NCBI GenBank assembly: GCA_945910225.1
Contig: CAMDYG010000001.1
Location: 38,600-102,599, forward strand
Direction of reading: 5' to 3'
DNA: 64,000 nt
Source: an uncultured Eubacterium sp.
GTDB lineage: Bacteria; Bacillota; Clostridia; Lachnospirales; Lachnospiraceae
Program-made: the position numbers and the translations under genes
Part shown: in pieces, positions 48,928-58,249 of the stretch
How the letters are laid out: each line of letters starts with the position of its first letter
Position numbering within the stretch: position 1 is the stretch's first letter
Notes under the pieces: generated by a model
The model's database searches: none
What the model was told of the DNA's origin: nothing
What the model saw: only the letters and a program-made list of their open reading frames with translations

Positions 48928-49778
48928 CTTTCTAATGAATTTCTATATTCACGTGACATCTCAAAAAGACTGGCGACATAGCCTGGCGTCTTTTTATCGA
49001 TGTTATCTTTGATTGTTTCAAGCATTTCTATGTATTGTTCAAGAATGTTGCTTATTGCGGAACTATTGGTCAGGCATATCTGTTCCCACATTTCAGGGGA
49101 TGATGCAGCAACTCTTGACATATCACGAAAGCATCCGGCGGCTAGTAACTGCATGTGTTTTTCTTCATCATCATTATCAGACACTACATGAACAAGTGCA
49201 GTTGACAAAAGATGAGGGACATGGCTTATTGCTGCAACAGATTTATCGTGTACATGGTAGTCCATAACTACTGGCTGCATTCCAACATCTATAGCGAATT
49301 GCTTCATGAATTCAATTTTTTCTGGCGTACTTTCTTTAGTAGGGGTTATTATATATTTGGCTCCACGTATTATTGAAGAACTTGAATTTTTATAACCTGT
49401 CTTTTCTGAGCCTGCCATAGGGTGGCCGCCAATGAATCTGCTATCAAGTCCAAGGGAACTTGCAGCATCATGTATTATAGTCTTGACACTTCCGACATCG
49501 GTGATTATACAGTCAGGCTTTGCAATATTTTTTAATTTTATAAGGTATTCCGTAATTGTAATTACAGGGGTGCATAATAATATTATGTCACAATCTGCAA
49601 ATGTGTTATCAACTGATGGGACAGCTACATCAACAATGCCATCTGATACAGCTTTGTTAACAGGGGCAAGGTGTCTGCTTGTTGCAATTATATGATAATC
49701 CTTTCTACTCTCCTTAATAGCATGGGCTAAGGCACCGGCGATAAGTCCGAATCCTATGAATCCAACATTAGTCTTCAT
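48909..49778 (-). CDS. tyrA: prephenate dehydrogenase
   Basis: VGFIGFGLIAGALAHAIKE, DVGSVK, FIGGHPMAGSEKTGY. Confidence 0.93.
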   Translation of the reverse strand: MKTNVGFIGFGLIAGALAHAIKESRKDYHIIATSRHLAPVNKAVSDGIVDVAVPSVDNTFADCDIILLCTPVITITEYLIKLKNIAKPDCIITDVGSVKTIIHDAASSLGLDSRFIGGHPMAGSEKTGYKNSSSSIIRGAKYIITPTKESTPEKIEFMKQFAIDVGMQPVVMDYHVHDKSVAAISHVPHLLSTALVHVVSDNDDEEKHMQLLAAGCFRDMSRVAASSPEMWEQICLTNSSAISNILEQYIEMLETIKDNIDKKTPGYVASLFEMSREYRNSLESKHPEH

Positions 49779-49854
49779 ATATCAAAACCTCCGTGTAATA
49801 ATTAGAACAGGTGTATTTTAACACTTTAAAGTGATAATGTAAAGCGCGTGTTAA

Positions 49855-49883
49855 TTGACAAATGTGTTTCATGTGTGTAGAAT
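49855..49883 (+). promoter_or_regulatory. promoter TTGACA-17-TAGAAT for leuS
   Basis: Direct reading; ~70 nt upstream of the leuS start at 49955. Confidence 0.75.
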
Positions 49884-49954
49884 ATTTTTATGCGTGTTCT
49901 AAGGCGTTTTGCTTAAAGAGATACGTGATATTTTCTTATGAAAAGAGGAATGTT

Positions 49955-52372
49955 ATGTCAGCAGTATATAACCACAAGACAGTTGAAAAGAAGTGGCAGA
50001 AGGTATGGCAGGATGAGAAGGCCTTTGCTGCAACTAATGATTATTCAAAACCAAAGTATTATGCACTTGTAGAGTTTCCATATCCATCAGGACAGGGACT
50101 TCATGTAGGTCATCCAAGACCATATACAGCTCTTGATATCGTTGCAAGAAAGAGAAGAATGCAGGGATACAATGTTTTATATCCAATGGGCTGGGACGCA
50201 TTTGGTCTTCCAACAGAGAACTATGCTATTAAGAACAAGATTCACCCTAAGATAGTTACTAAGAATAATATAGATCATTTTAAGAACCAGCTTCAGTCAA
50301 TTGGTTACTCATTTGACTGGGACAGGGAAATCAATACTACAGATCCGGATTATTATAAGTGGACACAGTGGATTTTCCTTAAACTTTTCAAGGCTGGACT
50401 TGCTTATAAGCAGGAGATGCCAATTAACTGGTGTACATCATGCAAGGTAGGTCTTGCTAATGAGGAAGTAGTTAATGGTGTATGTGAAAGATGTGGTTCA
50501 CCGGTTGTCCGTAAGGTTAAGAGTGAATGGATGCTTAAGATTACAGATTATGCAGACAAGCTTATTGAAGGACTTGATCATGTAGATTACATTGAGAGAG
50601 TTAAGACTCAGCAGAAGAACTGGATCGGACGTTCTACAGGTGCAGAAGTTGATTTTGCAATTGCTGGTAAGGAAGATAAGTTAAGAATATATACAACAAG
50701 ATGTGATACACTTTTCGGTGTTACTTATATGGTTGTATCACCAGAGCATCCATATCTTGATAAGTATAAGGATGAGATTAAGAACTGGGATGAAATTGAA
50801 AGCTATAGAGAGCAGGCTTCAAGAAAGTCAGATTTCGAGAGAGCAGAACTTGCGAAGGATAAGACAGGTGTAGAAATTAATGGACTTAAGGCAGTTAACC
50901 CTGTTAATGGCAAGGAAGTTCCTATCTGGGTTTCAGATTATGTACTTATGAGCTATGGTACAGGTGCTATTATGGCTGTTCCTGCACATGATGAAAGAGA
51001 CTGGGAATTTGCCAAGAAGTTCAATCTTCCTATTATCCAGGTTGTGGCTAAGAATGGTGAAGAAGTTGATGTTAATGAAGCTGCATTTACAGATGTAGCA
51101 ACAGGTGTTCTTATTAATTCTGATTTCCTTAACGGACTTGAAGTAAAAGATGCTAAAGAAAAGATGATTGAATTCCTTACAGAAAAAGGAATTGGTAATG
51201 CCAAGGTTAATTATAAGCTTCGTGACTGGGTATTCTCTCGTCAGAGATACTGGGGCGAGCCTATTCCAATTGTTCATTGTGACAAATGTGGTTATGTTCC
51301 TCTTGATGAGAGCGAACTTCCATTACTTCTTCCAGAAGTAGAGAGCTATATGCCAACAGATAATGGAGAATCTCCTCTTGCAGCCATGACAGACTGGGTT
51401 AATACAACATGCCCTTGCTGTGGCGGACCAGCTAAGAGAGAAACAGATACAATGCCTCAGTGGGCCGGATCATCATGGTATTTCTTAAGATATACAGATC
51501 CACATAACACAGAGACGCTTGCTAGTCAGGAAGCACTTAAGTACTGGCTTCCAGTAGACTGGTATAATGGCGGAATGGAGCATACAACATTGCATCTGCT
51601 CTATTCAAGATTCTGGCACAGATTCCTTTATGACCAGAAGGTTGTACCTTGCCCAGAGCCATATCAGAAGAGAACATCACATGGTATGATTCTTGGCGAG
51701 AACGGCGAGAAGATGAGTAAGTCAAGAGGAAATGTTGTTAATCCTGATGATATTGTAAGAGATTATGGCGCAGATACATTAAGAACATATGAGATGTTTA
51801 TCGGTGCGTTTGACGCAGCGGCATCATGGTCAGAGGATGGCGTTAAGGGCTGCCGCAGATTCTTAGACAGAGTATGGAAGCTTCAGGATATAATGACTGA
51901 TGAGGAAGGATTCTCTAAAGAATTCGAGACTAAGATGCATCAGACAATCAAGAAGGTTTCATTTGATTATGAGAATCTTAAGTATAATACAGCTATCGCA
52001 CAGCTTATGACTATGCTTAATGATTTCAGCAAGGCTGGTAAGATTACTAAGGGAGAACTTAAGACATTCCTTATCTTACTTAATCCGGTTGCTCCACACA
52101 TTACAGAAGAGATGTGGGAAGCAATCGGCGAGAGCGGAAGAGTATATCAGCAGACATGGCCTGAATATGATGAAGCTAAGACTGTTGAAACAACAGTTGA
52201 GATAGCAGTCCAGATTAATGGAAAGACTAAGGCTACAATTAATATAGCCAAGGATGCTGATAAAGATACTGTTCTTGCATCGGCTAAGGAAGCACTTGGA
52301 AACAAGCTTACAGGTAACATTATTAAGGAAATATATGTACCAGGAAGAATTGTTAACATTGTTGCTAAGTAA
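49955..52372 (+). CDS. leuS: leucyl-tRNA synthetase
   Basis: [36 protein letters not shown]; start [14 protein letters not shown] at 49955. Confidence 0.97.
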   Translation: MSAVYNHKTVEKKWQKVWQDEKAFAATNDYSKPKYYALVEFPYPSGQGLHVGHPRPYTALDIVARKRRMQGYNVLYPMGWDAFGLPTENYAIKNKIHPKIVTKNNIDHFKNQLQSIGYSFDWDREINTTDPDYYKWTQWIFLKLFKAGLAYKQEMPINWCTSCKVGLANEEVVNGVCERCGSPVVRKVKSEWMLKITDYADKLIEGLDHVDYIERVKTQQKNWIGRSTGAEVDFAIAGKEDKLRIYTTRCDTLFGVTYMVVSPEHPYLDKYKDEIKNWDEIESYREQASRKSDFERAELAKDKTGVEINGLKAVNPVNGKEVPIWVSDYVLMSYGTGAIMAVPAHDERDWEFAKKFNLPIIQVVAKNGEEVDVNEAAFTDVATGVLINSDFLNGLEVKDAKEKMIEFLTEKGIGNAKVNYKLRDWVFSRQRYWGEPIPIVHCDKCGYVPLDESELPLLLPEVESYMPTDNGESPLAAMTDWVNTTCPCCGGPAKRETDTMPQWAGSSWYFLRYTDPHNTETLASQEALKYWLPVDWYNGGMEHTTLHLLYSRFWHRFLYDQKVVPCPEPYQKRTSHGMILGENGEKMSKSRGNVVNPDDIVRDYGADTLRTYEMFIGAFDAAASWSEDGVKGCRRFLDRVWKLQDIMTDEEGFSKEFETKMHQTIKKVSFDYENLKYNTAIAQLMTMLNDFSKAGKITKGELKTFLILLNPVAPHITEEMWEAIGESGRVYQQTWPEYDEAKTVETTVEIAVQINGKTKATINIAKDADKDTVLASAKEALGNKLTGNIIKEIYVPGRIVNIVAK

Positions 52373-52373
52373 T

Positions 52374-52613
52374 TCAGTTCATATTAAGAAGAGACAGGAG
52401 CTCAGGCAGAAGCCTGAGCTCTTTTTCATTGAGCTGGCTGGACAGACTGTTTATTACAAGCTGACAGTCTTCTTTAGTGAATACAATGCCTGATTTTTTT
52501 GCCTTATCATTGATTGCCAGAAGAAGTGGGATTATTTCTTCATTTTTTTTGCCTTGTGAAAGTGTTTTAAATTCATTCAGTAATAGCTGCTTTCTGAAAT
52601 CTAATTCGGACAT
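52374..52613 (-). CDS. hypothetical protein (79 aa)
   Basis: Good SD (AGGGGGG) upstream of MSELDFRKQLLLNEF; downstream of 52627-53061 gene on the same strand. Confidence 0.65.
   Translation of the reverse strand: MSELDFRKQLLLNEFKTLSQGKKNEEIIPLLLAINDKAKKSGIVFTKEDCQLVINSLSSQLNEKELRLLPELLSLLNMN
52397..52428. terminator. terminator downstream of leuS
   Basis: AGGAGCTCAGGCAGAAGCCTGAGCTCTTTTTC. Confidence 0.75.
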
Positions 52614-52626
52614 AGACCCCCCTGAT

Positions 52627-53061
52627 TTATATATTTAGATTATTTAATTGCTCAGAATAAGCTTCATACATTTTTTGCTGAGCCGGATTAAGTATGTTTC
52701 CTGGTTCATGATTCATGAAATTGAACAAATCGGACATTTTGCTATAGTTTTTTAGATTGTTTATGATCGATTTTATGTTATCCGGACAGTATAGAAGAAT
52801 AACTTTCATAATACTGTCGTCGCCAATAATATCCTGAATAGAACTATTAAGTGAAAGATGAGGCTTGGCAGAACATGCGGCGAGTCGGAGGCTTTCGGGT
52901 CTGTTGTAATAGTTGATGGTACATGAAAATTCATAAGCCCTAAGCATTGTGGACAGTGTCTGCTGCGTCCCAAATTCCATAAATGGGATAATGGCTTTCA
53001 TAAGATGAATGTATTCCGGCAGCGTCATCATATCGAATTCCGGTATTGGCAGTTCTTTCAT
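52627..53061 (-). CDS. hypothetical protein (144 aa)
   Basis: Open frame, codon usage similar to neighbours, paired with downstream 79-aa gene. Confidence 0.6.
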   Translation of the reverse strand: MKELPIPEFDMMTLPEYIHLMKAIIPFMEFGTQQTLSTMLRAYEFSCTINYYNRPESLRLAACSAKPHLSLNSSIQDIIGDDSIMKVILLYCPDNIKSIINNLKNYSKMSDLFNFMNHEPGNILNPAQQKMYEAYSEQLNNLNI

Positions 53062-53178
53062 ATGAACTCACATATTAATATTTTGTTTTATATATATTAC
53101 ATTCTGTATGTTATTTATTACTCTTTGAATCAGCATTTATATAATATGACCATATAATATAAAAAAAGGAATTTTGAT

Positions 53179-53289
53179 ATGGTTATTAATATGGAGATTC
53201 TGGAAAATGGTAATATATTAGTTGAAGAAGAAAACACTATTTATGAAATAGATGGGAAATGTATGACACAAAGGAAGAAAAAAAGCTAA
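53179..53289 (+). CDS. small hypothetical protein (36 aa)
   Basis: AAAAAAAGGA SD then MVINMEILENGNILVEEENTIYEIDGKCMTQRKKKS*. Confidence 0.4.
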   Translation: MVINMEILENGNILVEEENTIYEIDGKCMTQRKKKS

Positions 53290-53329
53290 GGTAAAGGGCT
53301 GCCATAATGGCAGCCCATCAAAATGTATA

Positions 53330-53608
53330 TTACTGGCATCCGCAGCCACTGTTGCAGCCACAGCTGTTATTGCATCCGCATCCGAATCCGTTAAAGAATC
53401 CTGCGTTGCCGTTGCCACATCCACAGCATAAGCAAAGGAGAATTATTATCCAGAGAGAATTGCAACCATTATCACAGCCACAGCCGTTATTGCATCCACA
53501 TCCATTGTTTCCATCAAAAAGAAGGAGAAGGATAATAATCCACACAATAGAATTACAGCTGTTGCATCCGTTGCATCCTCCGCAGTTTGTTGCTGCTAAA
53601 TCACTCAT
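53330..53608 (-). CDS. Cys/Gly/Asn-rich two-TM small protein (resembles high-cysteine 'chorion class' bacterial proteins)
   Basis: SD TGGAGGAC; MSDLAATNCGGCNGCNSCNSIVWIIILLLLFDGNNGCGCNNGCGCDNGCNSLWIIILLCLCCGCG... Confidence 0.75.
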   Translation of the reverse strand: MSDLAATNCGGCNGCNSCNSIVWIIILLLLFDGNNGCGCNNGCGCDNGCNSLWIIILLCLCCGCGNGNAGFFNGFGCGCNNSCGCNSGCGCQ

Positions 53609-53792
53609 TTAAAAGTCCTCCAAAAATTATCTACAATACAATATTATGGGATACTGCCTGACCCTGTTACACAGTATTTAAATTTTTATTGCAATATTGG
53701 AGGAATTATTATATCCTAAACGTGGTATGTTATCGTGTTATAGATATTTATGTAATATGCCATATTACGAGACAAAGAGTGGAATGTATATT

Positions 53793-54866
53793 ATGAAAGT
53801 ATCGGTTATAATACCATCATTAAATCCTGATAATAAGCTTATAGCGGTTGTTGATGCACTGCTTGAAGAAGGGTTTCAGGATATAATTGTTGTTAATGAT
53901 GGCAGTGATGAGAATCATATGGAGCCTTTTAAAACAATTGCAGAACACAAAGAATGTACAATCCTTACACATGAGGTTAATAAGGGAAAGGGAAGAGGGT
54001 TAAAAACAGCATTTGAGTATTGCCTTTCACACCGGACTGATATAGATGGAGTAGTCACTGTAGATGGTGATAACCAGCACAGAGCGAAAGATATAAGAAC
54101 CTGTAGTGAGACAATGGTAAGGACGGGAAATGTTGTACTTGGAGTGCGTAATTTTTCTGGAAAGGATGTTCCGGCCAGAAGCTGTTTTGGCAATAACATG
54201 ACAAGTGGTGTGTTTAAAGTTTTTTGTGGACTTAATATATCTGATACACAGACAGGATTAAGGGCAATTCCTTTTGAATATCTAGAAGTGTTTGATAAGG
54301 TGGAAGGTGAGCGGTTTGAATATGAAACCAATATGCTTCTTGCGTTGAAAAAGTACAAGATCGGTTTTGAAGAAGAACCTATTGAAACAGTATATATTGA
54401 TGATAATTCTTCATCTCATTTTAATCCAATAAAGGATTCGTTAAAGATATATAAGGTGATATTTAAATACATATTTAAAAGTACAGGGATGAAATATGTT
54501 GGAAGTTCAATAGCTTCATGGGTTATTGATAACGGAATATTTAACATATTGGAATTCCTGCTGATTGGTATGGCAGTCAGCACAAGAATATTGATAAGTA
54601 CGGCGGCAGCCAGAGTTATGTCATCAATATTTAATTTTACACTTAATAGAAATGCCGTATTTAAATCAGAATCAGGTCTTGGCAGAACTATTGTAAGATA
54701 TTACATTTTATGGCTTTGTCAGCTTCTATGTTCTTATGGACTTGTATATCTTGCAACAAAATCAATGGCACTTGGTGTAGTTATGTCAGGAGTAGCTAAG
54801 ATAATTGTGGATCTTGTTCTCTTCCTGATAAGTTATCAGATACAGAAAAGATGGGTCTTTAAGTAA
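53793..54866 (+). CDS. family 2 glycosyltransferase with C-terminal GtrA-like membrane domain
   Basis: KVSVIIPSLNPDNKLIAVVDALLEEGFQDIIVVNDGSDE, TVDGDNQH; C-terminal FTLNRNAVFKSESG, KRWVFK. Start uncertain (track 53697). Confidence 0.85.
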   Translation: MKVSVIIPSLNPDNKLIAVVDALLEEGFQDIIVVNDGSDENHMEPFKTIAEHKECTILTHEVNKGKGRGLKTAFEYCLSHRTDIDGVVTVDGDNQHRAKDIRTCSETMVRTGNVVLGVRNFSGKDVPARSCFGNNMTSGVFKVFCGLNISDTQTGLRAIPFEYLEVFDKVEGERFEYETNMLLALKKYKIGFEEEPIETVYIDDNSSSHFNPIKDSLKIYKVIFKYIFKSTGMKYVGSSIASWVIDNGIFNILEFLLIGMAVSTRILISTAAARVMSSIFNFTLNRNAVFKSESGLGRTIVRYYILWLCQLLCSYGLVYLATKSMALGVVMSGVAKIIVDLVLFLISYQIQKRWVFK

Positions 54867-54888
54867 AGCCATAATATGAATGTGTTTT

Positions 54889-54919
54889 GCTGCTGCATTT
54901 TTGTGCAGCAGCATTTTTT
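54889..54919 (+). terminator. intrinsic terminator
   Basis: GCTGCTGCATTTTTGTGCAGCAGC-ATTTTTT. Confidence 0.9.
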
Positions 54920-55000
54920 ACAAAATGTTTATAGCATTTATAGTGCATAAGATGTAAAATCTTAAACATAAAGCTAATTACAGTCGATATGGAGATTATT

Positions 55001-56572
55001 ATGTCAGAGTCTAATAAGCGCAATTTCATTGTCCATGGAAGTATACTTGCAATGGCAGGTATTATAGTAAGAATTATAGGTATGCTGTACAGAATACCTA
55101 TGGTTAATATTATTGGCAGTGAGGGCAATGGTATATATGGAGTTGCATTTAATATATATAATATAATGCTGGTACTATCGTCTTATGGTCTGCCTATGGC
55201 GGTTTCAAAGCTTATATCAGCAAGATTTACCAAAAGAAGATATAAGAGTGCGGCGAGAGTGTTCAGATGTTCTCTGCTTGTTGCAGTTTGCACAGGAGGA
55301 ATTGCAGCACTTCTGGTATTCTTTGGCGCCGGCTTTATAGAGAATGTTATATATGGAGGCGGACTGCCTGGACTTGCTATACCTTTAAGAATATTAGCAC
55401 CAACAATTTTTCTGGTGGCAATCCTTGGTGTGGTAAGGGGATTCTTTCAGGGACAGAGCACAATGATTCCAACAGCTGTTTCGCAGATACTGGAGCAGAT
55501 AGTCAATGCGATTGTAAGTATTGCAGCAGGATATGGTATGATGAAAGCATATGCATCATCAGAAAATGTATCTGCATATGGCGCAGCAGGAAGTACTATG
55601 GGAACAGCAATGGGAGCATTAACAGCTGTTTTATTTATGGGATTTTTGTATGCTGTCTATACACCAACATTTAACAAACTCAAAAGAAAAGATCGTCATA
55701 ATGATAATGAGAATAATGGACAGATATGTAAAGTTATTATATTTACAATGATACCTATAATTCTTGGACAGACATTTTATCAGATAAGTGCTCTTATAGA
55801 TGATGTTATGTTTAGCAATATTATGGTTGGAAGAAATATTTCAGCTAACATATCAATGGATCTGGGTAATTTTAGTTCAAGTTACAGTCTTTTGATAGGA
55901 ATACCTCAGGGAGTTGCATCTGCAATGTCGGCTTCAATGCTTCCAAGCGTGGTTGCTTCATATACAGAACGGGATTATGATACTATATATGATAAGATTA
56001 CCAAAACTCTTAAGACTAATATGCTTATAGCAGTGCCATCGTTTGTCGGACTTTTTGTGATTGGACAGCCAATAATAAAATTGTTATTCTCAAGATACAA
56101 CAGTGCGCAGGGCGGTATGATGCTTAAGATTGGCGCAATAGCAGTAGTTTTCTACACTTTGTCTACTGTAACAAGTTCGGCACTTCAGGGAATAGACAGA
56201 ATGAAGGTTCCTATGATACATTCATTTATATCGCTTGTTGTTCATGTTATCATGGTGTTTATAATACTTAAGTTTTCGAGTCTTGGAATATATTCAGTTG
56301 TAATAGGCAATGCTACATTCCCTATAATAATATTTATACTTAACCTAAGAACTTTATATATTGAAGCGGGATACAGGATGCCATACGTTAAGGTATTTGC
56401 CAAGCCGGTGCTTTCATCACTTATAATGGGAGTGTTTACATGGCTTTCATATAAAGGAATGTATGCTCTTACTTCTGCAAATGCTATTTCACTGATAATT
56501 GCTTTTGCGGTTGCACTTGTTACTTATTTTGGACCATATTATGTACTTACTAAATATAGCAATAACCGATAG
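55001..56572 (+). CDS. MOP/MATE-like polysaccharide flippase (SpoVB/MurJ-like)
   Basis: Polytopic; GMLYRIPMVNIIGSEGNGIYGVAFNIYNIMLVLSSYGLPMAVSKLIS. Confidence 0.88.
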   Translation: MSESNKRNFIVHGSILAMAGIIVRIIGMLYRIPMVNIIGSEGNGIYGVAFNIYNIMLVLSSYGLPMAVSKLISARFTKRRYKSAARVFRCSLLVAVCTGGIAALLVFFGAGFIENVIYGGGLPGLAIPLRILAPTIFLVAILGVVRGFFQGQSTMIPTAVSQILEQIVNAIVSIAAGYGMMKAYASSENVSAYGAAGSTMGTAMGALTAVLFMGFLYAVYTPTFNKLKRKDRHNDNENNGQICKVIIFTMIPIILGQTFYQISALIDDVMFSNIMVGRNISANISMDLGNFSSSYSLLIGIPQGVASAMSASMLPSVVASYTERDYDTIYDKITKTLKTNMLIAVPSFVGLFVIGQPIIKLLFSRYNSAQGGMMLKIGAIAVVFYTLSTVTSSALQGIDRMKVPMIHSFISLVVHVIMVFIILKFSSLGIYSVVIGNATFPIIIFILNLRTLYIEAGYRMPYVKVFAKPVLSSLIMGVFTWLSYKGMYALTSANAISLIIAFAVALVTYFGPYYVLTKYSNNR

Positions 56573-56584
56573 GAGATGATTAAT

Positions 56585-57199
56585 ATGTTATGTGAGAATT
56601 GCCATCAGAATGAAGCATCAATACATTATACAGAGATAATTAATGGTGTCAGGACGGAGCATCACATATGTATGGAGTGTGCCAGAAAGTTGAAGTTTAC
56701 AGGCTGGCAGGACGGAGCAGATGGGGAGTTTCCTTTTGTAAGGCTTCTTACCGGACTTTTATCGGCTGGAGGCAATGGAAAGAACCTTGAGGACAGTCCT
56801 ATGATGCATGTGTGCTGTCCGGGATGTGGTATGAGCTTTGATGAATTTACGACAGTTGGTAAATTTGGATGTGCCGAGTGTTATGGTGTATTTGGACCAC
56901 TTATAGAAGATAATATGAAACGTATACATGGTGATTCAAAACACAGAGGCAAGAAGTATAAGAAATATATAGAACATACTGATAGCTGTGAATCTGAAAA
57001 TGATAATTCGCTGCCTGTAATGGAATACGAAAACAAAAAAGAGGACACAGATATCAATGAACTTAATAAGAGACTTCAGGAAGCTGTTGAAATAGAGAAT
57101 TATGAAGAGGCAGCAAGATTGAGAGATGTTATTAAACAATTAAAGGCTGACGGCATTAAAGACGCAGATAAAAAACAGGGAGGCGGTCAGGATGCTTAG
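56585..57199 (+). CDS. mcsA: McsA-like protein with zinc motifs and C-terminal UVR motif
   Basis: MLCENCHQNEASIHYTEIINGVRTEHHICMECA; LNKRLQEAVEIENYEEAARLRDVIKQL. Confidence 0.9.
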   Translation: MLCENCHQNEASIHYTEIINGVRTEHHICMECARKLKFTGWQDGADGEFPFVRLLTGLLSAGGNGKNLEDSPMMHVCCPGCGMSFDEFTTVGKFGCAECYGVFGPLIEDNMKRIHGDSKHRGKKYKKYIEHTDSCESENDNSLPVMEYENKKEDTDINELNKRLQEAVEIENYEEAARLRDVIKQLKADGIKDADKKQGGGQDA

Positions 57200-58223
57200 A
57201 TGGTTTGAAGATGGGGGAAATAATGGGGATGTTGTTATTTCAAGCAGGGTAAGACTTGCAAGGAATATTAAAGGATATAACTTCTCATATAAGATGACAC
57301 CGGAAGATGAGAAACGTCTTGTAAATGATGTCTACAAAAGGTTAAAGGATATATCACCTGTTAATGGGTATAATTCATATAATTTTGATTATCTTGATGA
57401 ATATCAGAAAATGGGAATGAAAGAGCGTCATGTGATAAGCAGGTATCTTGAAAAACAGGATGTGGCAGCAGGATTTGTTGCGCCAGATGAAGATATATCA
57501 ATAATGATTAATGAGGAAGATCATATAAGAATACAGGCATTCGCATCTGGCATGAATATGGATAAGGCATATACGCTGGCAGATAAAATGGATGATGTTA
57601 TTGGAGAGGCTGTAGAGTATTCGTATGATTCGCAATTTGGATATCTTACGACACTTCCATCTAATGCAGGGACAGGCATGAGAGCAAGTTATATGCTGCA
57701 TTTGCCAGCACTTGCAGGTAATGATAAAATAGCAGGTCTTATACCGGAAGTTGGAAGATTTGGACTGGTATTAAGAGCTATGGAAGGCGATAATAGCAGA
57801 GCTATGGGAGATATATACCAACTGACTAATCTGGTCACACTTGGGAAGAGCGAGAAGGAGATAATAGATAATCTTGATAATATTGCAGAACAGATAGTGG
57901 ATCAGGAACGTAATTACAGGAATCAGTATATATCTAAGAGAAAAATGACAGCTCTTGATATGGTTTACAGGTCATATGGTGTGTTAAAATATGCCAGAAA
58001 GGTTACACTTAATGATGGAGAACTATTGTTGTCACAGATAAGATTCGGTCTTGCATCAGGTCTGATTAAAGCAGATGGATTTGATGAGAGCAATGTATAC
58101 CAGCTGATGATAGGAATACATCCGGCTAATCTTCTTATGATATCCAATAAGGATATGGATGAAGAAGATCTGGAGGTCGCAAGGGCTGATTTTATCAGAG
58201 AACATTTACCAACAATACATTAA
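57192..58223 (+). CDS. mcsB: protein arginine kinase McsB
   Basis: VVISSRVRLARNIKGYNF, GTGMRASYMLHLPAL; overlaps mcsA end. Confidence 0.92.
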   Translation: MLRWFEDGGNNGDVVISSRVRLARNIKGYNFSYKMTPEDEKRLVNDVYKRLKDISPVNGYNSYNFDYLDEYQKMGMKERHVISRYLEKQDVAAGFVAPDEDISIMINEEDHIRIQAFASGMNMDKAYTLADKMDDVIGEAVEYSYDSQFGYLTTLPSNAGTGMRASYMLHLPALAGNDKIAGLIPEVGRFGLVLRAMEGDNSRAMGDIYQLTNLVTLGKSEKEIIDNLDNIAEQIVDQERNYRNQYISKRKMTALDMVYRSYGVLKYARKVTLNDGELLLSQIRFGLASGLIKADGFDESNVYQLMIGIHPANLLMISNKDMDEEDLEVARADFIREHLPTIH

Positions 58224-58249
58224 TATGTAATTAGAGAAAGGATTACAAA

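Noticed and set aside
48674-49012. 112-aa forward ORF across the foldback
   Set aside because: Lies in the giant hairpin and the tyrA 3' end; no SD or recognizable protein.
49862-49954. N-terminal extension of leuS
   Set aside because: Overlaps the -10 promoter region; conserved LeuRS N-terminus starts at [14 protein letters not shown].
49779-49954. T-box riboswitch upstream of leuS
   Set aside because: Leader from the promoter is only about 70 nt with no T-box sequence or specifier/terminator arrangement visible.
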